This document shows, one piece after another, positions 1-5,476 of a stretch of DNA of 6,315 nucleotides. Source of the DNA: Mariniphaga sp. (GTDB taxonomy: Bacteria; Bacteroidota; Bacteroidia; Bacteroidales; Prolixibacteraceae); contig JANYLE010000146.1 in NCBI GenBank assembly GCA_025363795.1, positions 1 through 6,315 on the forward strand, in the 5' to 3' direction. The translations under genes and the position numbers were made by a program. Each line of letters opens with the position of its first letter. Position 1 is the first letter of the stretch. The notes under the pieces were generated by a model, which saw only the letters and a list, made by a program, of their open reading frames with translations, was not told the DNA's origin and searched no databases.

Positions 1-302
1 TTATCTGGACCCACGGTATGAATGAAAACCCCACTGTTGATCGGTTTTTCAGGATAGCGCCATTCAACATGCAGGCGATAGTTCGCATATTCCTTTTTGG
101 TGCGGAGATAGCCCATTGGTACTCCGGGTGTTTCGATCACCCCATCCTTTACATAGAAAAACTTGGCAGGATTGATAGTGGAGTCAGAAACAAAGGTTGA
201 CCAGCCATCCAGGTTCTTTCCGTTAAATAGCATCTCCTTTTTTTGGGAAAACCCTGCAAGGGAAGAAGTAACCAATAAAACTAATAGTAATGTCTTTATC
301 AT
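1..302 (-). CDS. Secreted DUF1080 (3-keto-disaccharide hydrolase family) protein, 3' end outside window
   Basis: Translating the minus strand from the ATG at 302-300 gives 100 codons that run off the left edge. Residues 1-20 form a Sec signal peptide: MIKT, then a Leu/Val-rich core, ending in GFSQ. There is no lipobox Cys. The mature part opens with LFNGKNLDGW (residues 25-34), the characteristic start of DUF1080 (PF06439) domains. It continues through a glycine-rich strand (DGVIETPG, residues 53-60) to NSGVFIHT (89-96), another conserved block of that family. Family members are concanavalin-like beta-sandwich proteins of usually 200-270 residues, so less than half is visible. Several have been shown to hydrolyse 3-keto glycosides outside the cytoplasm; that activity is inferred here. 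The gene starts 13 bases after the TIM-barrel gene and is probably co-transcribed with it. No clear ribosome binding site is visible, which is normal in Bacteroidota. Confidence 0.88.
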   Translation of the reverse strand, partial: MIKTLLLVLLVTSSLAGFSQKKEMLFNGKNLDGWSTFVSDSTINPAKFFYVKDGVIETPGVPMGYLRTKKEYANYRLHVEWRYPEKPINSGVFIHTVGPD

Positions 303-315
303 ATAATGTTTAGAT

Positions 316-1221
316 TTAATAACCCCATTTTTTCATTACTGCAAGGTCCTCTTTTACTGATTCAAGAGCTGTTGCATTTTGATACGACTCCTGTTCAATG
401 ATAAAGACAGAGGTTCCACCTATCTTTCGGCCGAGATCGATGGCCTCTTTTGTAGGTATGATCCCTTTTCCCAGGATTGCACTTTCAAATTTCTCAGGAG
501 TATTAACTGCTATTTCGTCTTTTACGTGCAGCATTTCGAACCTTCCGGGATATTGACCTAAAATGTCTAGTGCTTTGGCTCCGGCAATGTACATATTACC
601 GATATCCAATTGCATAATAACGAGTTTGGGATCCATGTTCTTCATCATGATGTCGAACACTTTAATGTTATTGAGTTTCTCGCTAAATTCGAAGTAGTGG
701 TTGTGATAGCCAAATTTCATACCAGATTTTTGGCAAAGTTCACCGCATTTGTTGAATACATCCATGTAACGCAGCATGTCATCATAGGTGGTGCGCATGC
801 TTTCTTCCATAGAAGGACTGATCACATATTTTTGACCCATGTAACCTGCATCTTCAATGGTATATTTCCATGAATCAGAAAACACTTTCTTTTCTGCATC
901 CCAATGATTCTTACCCATTACGGTATGACCACTTGGCATTTTCAATCCAAGGTCATCCAGAATTTTTTTGAACTCAGCAGCAGTAAAACCATAGAACTTC
1001 CGGTTGATGTAGTTGGCATGTTCAACATTCTTATACCCCATCTTCGCCAGTTGGGTCAGCGTCCCGATTGGATCTTTTTTCATATCATCCCGAACCGAGT
1101 AGAGTTGGAGTCCCAGAATTTCGTTGGGTTTTGACGTTGCAAAGGCGGTTTTCGACAAAAGCGTTGTCCCGGCAATCAAAACAGCGCTGTTTTTAAGAAA
1201 TGTTCGACGCGATGTTGTCAT
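316..1221 (-). CDS. Tat-exported sugar isomerase/epimerase-like TIM-barrel protein
   Basis: A complete 301-residue protein. It opens with a twin-arginine signal (SRRTFLK, residues 4-10), a hydrophobic stretch to about residue 27 and an AFA cleavage site, so it should be exported folded. The rest matches the xylose-isomerase-like TIM barrel / AP-endonuclease-2 fold (PF01261). GLQLYSVRDDM (37-47) forms the first strand and VEH (66-68) follows. GYHNHYFEF (171-179), QLDIGNM (204-210), LHVKDE (231-236) and FIIEQE (273-278) supply His, Asp and Glu residues at the places where this fold binds a divalent metal. Bacteroidota carry many exported members, often beside DUF1080 proteins. Some relatives isomerise or epimerise sugars and others cleave 3-keto glycosides by elimination, so the exact reaction stays open. 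Its last codon is 13 bases before the DUF1080 start, pointing to one operon. A promoter candidate lies about 140 bases upstream. Confidence 0.9.
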   Translation of the reverse strand: MTTSRRTFLKNSAVLIAGTTLLSKTAFATSKPNEILGLQLYSVRDDMKKDPIGTLTQLAKMGYKNVEHANYINRKFYGFTAAEFKKILDDLGLKMPSGHTVMGKNHWDAEKKVFSDSWKYTIEDAGYMGQKYVISPSMEESMRTTYDDMLRYMDVFNKCGELCQKSGMKFGYHNHYFEFSEKLNNIKVFDIMMKNMDPKLVIMQLDIGNMYIAGAKALDILGQYPGRFEMLHVKDEIAVNTPEKFESAILGKGIIPTKEAIDLGRKIGGTSVFIIEQESYQNATALESVKEDLAVMKKWGY

Positions 1222-1364
1222 AATTCTAAGGTGTTGATATTTTGTTAGTAATAAAGGAATTTCATATATCAGTCAGCTGAAGCTTGTAACTATCGCAAAA
1301 CCGCTCCATTGCCTGATTATTAATCCGGATGGTCGGTCTTTATGTTTACGCTATAAATTCCAAA

Positions 1365-1395
1365 CAAATATATGGTTTACTTCTGCAAAAACAAA
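1365..1395 (-). promoter_or_regulatory. Bacteroidota-type promoter candidate for the TIM-barrel/DUF1080 operon
   Basis: On the minus strand TTTG (1395-1392) is followed after exactly 19 bases by TATATTTG (1372-1365). This fits the Bacteroidota housekeeping promoter form: a TTG-containing -33 element, 17-23 bases, then TAnnTTTG at -7. Transcription would start near 1358 and leave a leader of roughly 135 bases before the ATG at 1221. The match is by eye. AT-rich DNA yields some chance matches, but having both boxes at the right spacing and orientation upstream of a gene start is good support. Confidence 0.55.
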
Positions 1396-1467
1396 TGACT
1401 GAACTTTTGTGGGCTGTATAAAATGTCCTTTAAGTAATGTGAACTAAATAATGTCGCTTTTTTGGGA

Positions 1468-1502
1468 AGAAGTGAGAAGACAGAAGTGAGAAGGCAGAAG
1501 TA
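1468..1502 (+). repeat. Five tandem copies of a degenerate heptamer AGAAGNN
   Basis: The five units are AGAAGTG, AGAAGAC, AGAAGTG, AGAAGGC and AGAAGTA. They are contiguous with no gaps, and the first five bases are identical in every copy. Units 1-2 and 3-4 also form a 14-bp second-order repeat with one difference. It lies between genes and is not part of a visible reading frame. This is a simple-sequence type repeat; a function is not implied. Confidence 0.8.
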
Positions 1503-1611
1503 AAAGCATCTGCACTACAGGCACGTACAGTCTTGCTACCTACATTCTAAAAGCCTCATACAACATTATATTATTCCAATTACATAAATGTGGAATGGGT
1601 GTTTCCCTGTT

Positions 1612-2502
1612 TTATGCAACTATTGTTCGACTCTTACGGTTGATCAGGTAAACGCCGGAGAGGATAAACACCATACAGACCAGGTGCAAAACCGTCACTT
1701 TTTCATTGTCGAGTAACCCCCAAATAATGGCGAAGATCGGAATCACATACGTAACTGATGCTGCACTTACGGCGGAAGAATGACGAATCAGACTGTTCAT
1801 CAATAACATGGCAAGTGCGGTACCCAGAATTCCAAGAGTGGCAAGTGCAAGAAGGTGTAAAAGCCATCCCGGTTGTGCAACAACAGGTGTCAGATCGGTG
1901 GTCAGAAAATAAATCAACGCAACAGGACCAATAAAAAGAAAGGATAACGAGGTGACCTGTACTCCGGTGAGATGCGGAAGGTGCGATTTGATCTGATTCA
2001 TACTGAACGCGTAAAAGATGGTGGCGAGCACAATAAAAAAGGCATAGCCGTTGACGCTGCCAAAGTGAAATCCATCACCGGTAAGGATGAGTCCCATAGC
2101 TCCTGCCAATCCAAGCGATAATCCGATCACCTGTAACCACCTGAGGGCTGTCTTATGAAAGAGTAATCCAACGATCAGGGTAAATACCGGAGTGAGGGAG
2201 TTGAGCATTCCTGCCATTGAACTATCAATCCGGGTTTCTGCTTTCATGAACAGAAAAGCCGGGAAAAAACTGCCGATGAAACCGACGATGAGCAGGCTTC
2301 TCAGGTCCTTTCGTTTCAGATTATTCAACTGTTTCAATGAAATGGGTAAAAGTACCAGCGAAGCAAACAGAATACGTAAGGCTCCCGCTTGTTCTGGCGA
2401 GAAACTCTTCAGCCCCATCTTCATCAGAATAAACGAACTGCCCCAGATAAAGGCTAATATCATCAGAATGGCAAACTGAAACCAACGCTTTTCCCAGATC
2501 AT
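1612..2502 (-). CDS. EamA/DMT-superfamily transporter (10 TM metabolite exporter)
   Basis: A complete 296-residue, strongly hydrophobic protein with ten predicted membrane spans arranged as two EamA repeats (PF00892). The first repeat has the family-typical AFIWGSSFILMKMGL (17-31) with a conserved aromatic-Gly-Ser/Thr turn. It continues with ALRILFASLVLLP (41-53) and SLTPVFTLIVGLLF (102-115). The second repeat begins around residue 150 and ends with SAASVTYVIPIFAIIWGLL (246-264) and a last span at 270-287, followed by a short basic tail (NRKSR). Length is normal for the family. Members sit in the inner membrane and usually export amino acids or other small metabolites, but substrate cannot be read from sequence. 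The start at 2502 places a short charged segment (WEKRW) before the first span, as expected. The gene lies 73 bases downstream of the HNH nuclease gene on the same strand. Its GC content is visibly higher (about 47% by hand count of several lines) than that gene's. Confidence 0.93.
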   Translation of the reverse strand: MIWEKRWFQFAILMILAFIWGSSFILMKMGLKSFSPEQAGALRILFASLVLLPISLKQLNNLKRKDLRSLLIVGFIGSFFPAFLFMKAETRIDSSMAGMLNSLTPVFTLIVGLLFHKTALRWLQVIGLSLGLAGAMGLILTGDGFHFGSVNGYAFFIVLATIFYAFSMNQIKSHLPHLTGVQVTSLSFLFIGPVALIYFLTTDLTPVVAQPGWLLHLLALATLGILGTALAMLLMNSLIRHSSAVSAASVTYVIPIFAIIWGLLDNEKVTVLHLVCMVFILSGVYLINRKSRTIVA

Positions 2503-2575
2503 AAAGTTTGTTTTTGAAGCTCGAAAGGTAATACAAAACTTTTATCCGGAAGAGAGGGTCAAAAGAATTGGCATT

Positions 2576-3589
2576 TTAATACCCGAACCGTACACGGTGT
2601 TCTGCCAATCGTTGCAGCGACGGATAAAACTTCTCTTGTTTAGGAAGCAGGATTATTTTGTTTTCAAATTTCTTGAACCCGGCAGGAAGATTGGCCCCTT
2701 TTAACTTTGGATGAATCAATATCCGGTAATTGTCGGATATTGCTATAAGTCCACAATCAAATGCCCGATGAAAGGTGGGCGTGAAAGCAATACCATTCCG
2801 GATCGTATCGTCAAAAGCCTCGGCAAACGGGACGATGTGGCAAGCATCCACCAATGGCGTAAGTCCTGATGATTCTATTTTAAGTCCGCTTATCGCACAT
2901 CGGTTGTCGTAAATTTCAAGTACTGCTTTTTTGAAAATGTAACTCCGGATAATCATCTCTTCTTCTTTGGTTTCGATTGTTTCTTCCTGGGTCTGTTGAA
3001 TCATTTCACCCGTGAAGTTTTCCGAGACATTGTTTAGGATGTGTTCTTTAATCTCTTCCGAATATTTTGGAAGGGTCCCAATAATGGGAACAGAGCGATC
3101 AGGGAAATAGGCATTCAACAATCCAACCTTCAATGCCTTTCTTTCATTATGATTTGAAAGGGCTAAATAAAAATCGTCCGATAGTTGTGCCCCTGAGATA
3201 TTATTCCTTAACTTCTTTATGCTTTTGAAGTAATTTCTTTTTATGGTTGGAAGTTTTTCACCGGGAATTGGAATAAGTTTCCATAATCTCCTTCTTTCAT
3301 TCCCTAAATTAAAGAATGGTAATGAGAAATTAGGCTCTTCGTTTGTCCTTACAAGCATCTTCCATAAATCATAATAACGCAAAAGGAGCTTTTCGCTAAT
3401 ATCAATCTGGTTCTTTTCAATCTCTCCATTTTCGAACGACTCAATTACTGCCAATAGTAAGATAGGTTTATGGGGTGCCAATCCATATTTGGTAGAGATC
3501 CTGCGCAATGACGTGATTTGCTGTAATAATGCTTCCATAATTTCATTAAAGAGATTCTCTTTACAAAAATTGTTCAGTATACGAACCAT
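2576..3589 (-). CDS. HNH endonuclease with N-terminal sulfur-binding-like domain (modification-dependent restriction candidate)
   Basis: A 337-residue, apparently intact protein. The C-terminal nuclease (PF13391-like HNH) shows CAISG (231-235), DACHIVPF (248-255; His251 as general base), NG at 265-266 (Asn265) and FHRAFDCGLI (273-282; His274 as metal ligand), so all three HNH residues are present. The N-terminal half has APHKPILLL (38-46), LPFFNL then LWKL (90-95, 102-105), and a KVGLLNAYFP block (154-163). This layout resembles restriction enzymes of the ScoMcrA/SprMcrA type, whose sulfur-binding domain recognises phosphorothioated DNA. The resemblance is from memory and distant, so the recognised modification is unproven. 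A Glu-rich linker (about 195-212) joins the halves. The first 17 codons are doubtful: Met18 (ATG at 3538) would give a more usual family start, MEALLQQ. No methylase, dnd/ssp genes or other defence genes lie beside it. Confidence 0.85.
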   Translation of the reverse strand: MVRILNNFCKENLFNEIMEALLQQITSLRRISTKYGLAPHKPILLLAVIESFENGEIEKNQIDISEKLLLRYYDLWKMLVRTNEEPNFSLPFFNLGNERRRLWKLIPIPGEKLPTIKRNYFKSIKKLRNNISGAQLSDDFYLALSNHNERKALKVGLLNAYFPDRSVPIIGTLPKYSEEIKEHILNNVSENFTGEMIQQTQEETIETKEEEMIIRSYIFKKAVLEIYDNRCAISGLKIESSGLTPLVDACHIVPFAEAFDDTIRNGIAFTPTFHRAFDCGLIAISDNYRILIHPKLKGANLPAGFKKFENKIILLPKQEKFYPSLQRLAEHRVRFGY

Positions 3590-3726
3590 TCATTGTAAAG
3601 ATGCTTTTGAGGTCTTATAAGGTTGCCTTAAGTCGGCTTTTTCTCTTTAAAATAGGAGAGATCTATAACTGTGATAGATGTAACTATTTACATTTAATGT
3701 GTAACTTTTAAGTAAGAGGGCGACAT

Positions 3727-3734
3727 TATATTTG
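3727..3734 (+). promoter_or_regulatory. TAnnTTTG-type -7 box, promoter candidate for the DUF3943-PAP2 operon
   Basis: TATATTTG matches the Bacteroidota -7 consensus perfectly, but no TTG lies 17-23 bases upstream. If used, transcription would begin near 3741 and the leader of about 168 bases would contain both hairpins. A competing candidate is TTG at 3786-3788, 20 bases, then CAGTTTTG at 3809-3816, with one mismatch in the -7 box. That would start transcription near 3823, after the hairpins. Confidence 0.3.
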
Positions 3735-3759
3735 TAACTGAGTAAAATAATCCTGTGAC

Positions 3760-3780
3760 GTGATTGTAAGTTGCAATCAC
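3760..3780. promoter_or_regulatory. 21-bp near-perfect palindrome (operator or leader hairpin)
   Basis: The arms GTGATTGTAA (3760-3769) and TTGCAATCAC (3771-3780) are complementary at nine of ten positions around a single central G. The symmetry and length fit a dimeric repressor site. As RNA it would form a stem whose outermost seven pairs are unbroken. It sits between two promoter candidates, upstream of the DUF3943 gene. Which regulator, if any, is unknown. Confidence 0.4.
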
Positions 3781-3783
3781 AAC

Positions 3784-3809
3784 GATTGAAAGGTATCCCT
3801 TTATCAATC
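3784..3809 (+). repeat. Inverted repeat / RNA hairpin upstream of the DUF3943 gene
   Basis: GATTGAAAGG (3784-3793) can pair with CCTTT (3798-3802) and CAATC (3805-3809). This gives ten base pairs with a TATC loop and a two-base bulge (AT, 3803-3804). It is followed by AGTTTTG, a T-run too short for a confident terminator call. It begins three bases after the 21-bp palindrome. Confidence 0.4.
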
Positions 3810-3908
3810 AGTTTTGAAAATGAAATCCATGTGAGCAAATTACTCGTTGAAGACGATGTTTATCTCAGCGGGATTCCATACGAATATTTAAAATCAAATT
3901 ATTAACCC

Positions 3909-5471
3909 ATGAAAGCAGCTATCCTGATCGCATTTTTACTTTTATCTTCTCAGTTTCTAAATGCTCAGGTACAACAGGTGCAAGCCAAACACGATACAAT
4001 CGTACCGGGTAACGGCAACAGGGAGAAGCAACTGGAGAAGATCAAAGAAAAAAAAGTAAAACTTCATTCCGATTCAGCGATAGCCGGTAATGAGCCCAGG
4101 GAAAGTTCGCTTATAGATACCACGTTACAGAATAAATACGGTGACTTGCTTGATGATGATCCGGAGTATAACAAACGATATTCAATCATGAAAGCTGCTA
4201 CGGCAGCTTCGGGCGGACTTCTTTTTACCTGGCTGTTTGACCGGTTTGTTTTGAAAGCAGACTATGCGCATATCGGGATCGATACCTGGAAATATAATCT
4301 GAAATATGGATGGGAATGGGATAATGATAAGTTCGGAATAAATTTTGTCGGGCATCCCTATTCAGGAGCACTCTCATTTAGTGCAGCCCGTTCAAGAGGT
4401 TTTAATTATTTTGCTGCATTTGGTTTTGCAACAGGAGGAAGTCTGATGTGGGAATATTTTGGCGAAAATACACGCCCGTCCTATAACGATGTAATCAATA
4501 CGCCAGTCAGCGGAGCATTTTTGGGTGAAGTCCTTTATCGCTTGAGTTCTAATGTACTTGATGATCGGACCAGGGGAAGAGAACGGGTATTCCGGGAGAT
4601 TGCAGCCGGGATAATTGACCCCATGAGGGGACTTAACAGGCTTATGGAAGGAAAATCTTTCCGGATTACCAACAAGGAGATTTATGAAAAAGAACCATTA
4701 AATGTTTCCTTGTTTACAGGAGTTCACCGGATTAATGATAAAAATAATGGCCCGTTTGGAAATGGGTCCAGCAGTTTAATTTTTAACGCACAATTTGATT
4801 ACGGTAATCCGTTTGAAATCAGGAAGCGTAAACCGTTTGATTTTTTCAGGCTTCGCGCCGATATAAACTTTGGTTTGGGCAATAAATTTCTTGATAACAT
4901 AACCGGATATGGAATTCTGTTTGGCAAGAATATTCAGGTTGGGAAAATGGCCCTCCTTGCCGGCGGATTTCAGTATTACGATTATTGGAATAACAGCACA
5001 TTCGAACTCGGTACGATTGGATTGGGTGCCGGCGTGTTTTCGAAGTTGTCAATTAATAAGACGAGTAATCTTTACACCAATATACACCTGGGATTTGTTC
5101 CTTTGGCAGGAAACAGCACTGAGATAATCACGGATACTGCGACAGTCAGGGATTATAATTTTGGCGGAGGGTTGCAGGGAAAGTTCGAAAGCACCTACAA
5201 TATGGGTAAGTATTTGAATGTTTCATTGATCTATTATAATTACCTGATCCGTACCTATCATGGTGCGCCGGGTTATAATTTTGTCCAGATTTTTAAACCA
5301 CGCATCACCGTTCAGGTCTACAAAGCGCTGAGTGTGGGATTTGAAAATTACATCTATGTTAATGACCAGAATCTTCGTGATTATCCGGCTTTACATTCAG
5401 TGAGAACAGAACAGAAAGTTTTTCTGCTGCTTTATCTCGAAGACAGCCAGCGGAAAGGTCGATATAATTGA
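3909..5471 (+). CDS. DUF3943 domain outer-membrane-type protein
   Basis: A complete 520-residue protein with a Sec signal peptide (residues 1-19, ending LNA before Gln20). A Lys/Glu-rich linker (about 36-52) follows, typical of a periplasmic spacer. The DUF3943 core (PF13084) spans roughly 95-245. It shows INFVGHPYSGALSFSAARS (144-162), then LMWEYFGENTRPSYNDVINT (179-198) and SGAFLGEVLYRLS (201-213). It closes with EIAAGIIDPMRGLNRL (230-245). From about 265 on the sequence alternates aromatic and polar residues in strands (for example LNVSLIYYNYLI, 436-447), and the last strand is VFLLLYLE (504-511), suggesting an outer-membrane beta barrel. The family has no established biochemical role to my knowledge. 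It is the first gene of a tight pair with a PAP2 phosphatase, five bases downstream, so a part in envelope lipid metabolism is a reasonable inference only. No obvious Shine-Dalgarno sequence precedes the ATG. Confidence 0.88.
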   Translation: MKAAILIAFLLLSSQFLNAQVQQVQAKHDTIVPGNGNREKQLEKIKEKKVKLHSDSAIAGNEPRESSLIDTTLQNKYGDLLDDDPEYNKRYSIMKAATAASGGLLFTWLFDRFVLKADYAHIGIDTWKYNLKYGWEWDNDKFGINFVGHPYSGALSFSAARSRGFNYFAAFGFATGGSLMWEYFGENTRPSYNDVINTPVSGAFLGEVLYRLSSNVLDDRTRGRERVFREIAAGIIDPMRGLNRLMEGKSFRITNKEIYEKEPLNVSLFTGVHRINDKNNGPFGNGSSSLIFNAQFDYGNPFEIRKRKPFDFFRLRADINFGLGNKFLDNITGYGILFGKNIQVGKMALLAGGFQYYDYWNNSTFELGTIGLGAGVFSKLSINKTSNLYTNIHLGFVPLAGNSTEIITDTATVRDYNFGGGLQGKFESTYNMGKYLNVSLIYYNYLIRTYHGAPGYNFVQIFKPRITVQVYKALSVGFENYIYVNDQNLRDYPALHSVRTEQKVFLLLYLEDSQRKGRYN

Positions 5472-5476
5472 AAAAA

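Larger units (their letters stand above)
1222..1611. other. 390-base intergenic region between two minus-strand genes
   Basis: No convincing gene lies here. From right to left it holds a short inverted repeat near the end of the EamA gene (ATTCC at 1573-1577, GGAAT at 1592-1596) without a T-run, a 35-bp heptad repeat (1468-1502), the promoter candidate (1365-1395), and the presumed leader of the TIM-barrel gene. The longest protein-like stretch on the minus strand is a 15-codon frame (1309-1262) inside that leader, too short to call. Confidence 0.6.
3759..3905 (+). pseudogene. Possible 3' remnant of an unidentified gene (48 codons, no start)
   Basis: Directly after an in-frame TGA (3756-3758), 48 sense codons run to a TAA that ends four bases before the DUF3943 ATG. 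The translation looks protein-like rather than random. It contains RLKGIPLSISFENEIHVSK (9-27) and VEDDVYLSGIPYEYL (30-44), with alternating hydrophobic and charged residues and few low-complexity runs. It has no ATG or GTG codon in frame; only TTG at 3771 and 3786 could start it. Upstream all frames are full of stops. I do not recognise the family. It could be the tail of a gene whose front was lost, or simply a chance open frame; the overlap with the two hairpins favours caution. Confidence 0.25.
3590..3908. other. 319-base divergent intergenic region, AT-rich, with several candidate control signals
   Basis: It separates the minus-strand nuclease gene from the plus-strand DUF3943 operon and must hold promoters for both. 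Seen in it, left to right: a small imperfect hairpin TAAGG-TTG-CCTTA (3618-3630), three TGTAACT heptamers (3679, 3700, 3733), a TATATTTG box (3727-3734), two adjacent hairpins (3760-3780 and 3784-3809), and a 48-codon protein-like frame (3759-3905) with no start codon. No complete gene is supported. Confidence 0.6.

Noticed and set aside
18..200. Plus-strand 60-codon frame
   Set aside because: It is antisense to the clearly recognisable DUF1080 coding sequence.
1262..1309. 15-codon minus-strand frame in the leader of the TIM-barrel gene (possible leader peptide)
   Set aside because: It is too short to separate from chance, with no visible ribosome binding site and no attenuator-like structure after it.
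1573..1596. Inverted repeat ATTCC/GGAAT just past the transporter stop, considered as terminator
   Set aside because: The stem is only about five to six AT-rich pairs with a 12-base loop, and no T-run follows on the minus strand.
2321..2536. Minus-strand 71-codon frame overlapping the transporter start
   Set aside because: It is a shifted frame inside the EamA gene with no membrane spans or recognisable motif.
3614..3648. Imperfect hairpin TAAGG-TTG-CCTTA followed by a T-rich stretch on the plus strand, considered as terminator
   Set aside because: No plus-strand gene lies upstream to be terminated. On the minus strand it would merely be part of the nuclease gene's upstream region.
2537..3710. 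AACTTTTA present on both sides of the nuclease gene (2537-2544 and 3703-3710), considered as target-site duplication
   Set aside because: An AT-rich 8-mer is expected by chance at this distance, and no terminal inverted repeats or transposase accompany it.
3647..3838. Minus-strand 63-codon frame in the divergent intergenic region
   Set aside because: Composition is unlike a real protein, and it overlaps the hairpins and promoter candidates. Its N-terminal part is antisense to the more protein-like plus-strand frame.
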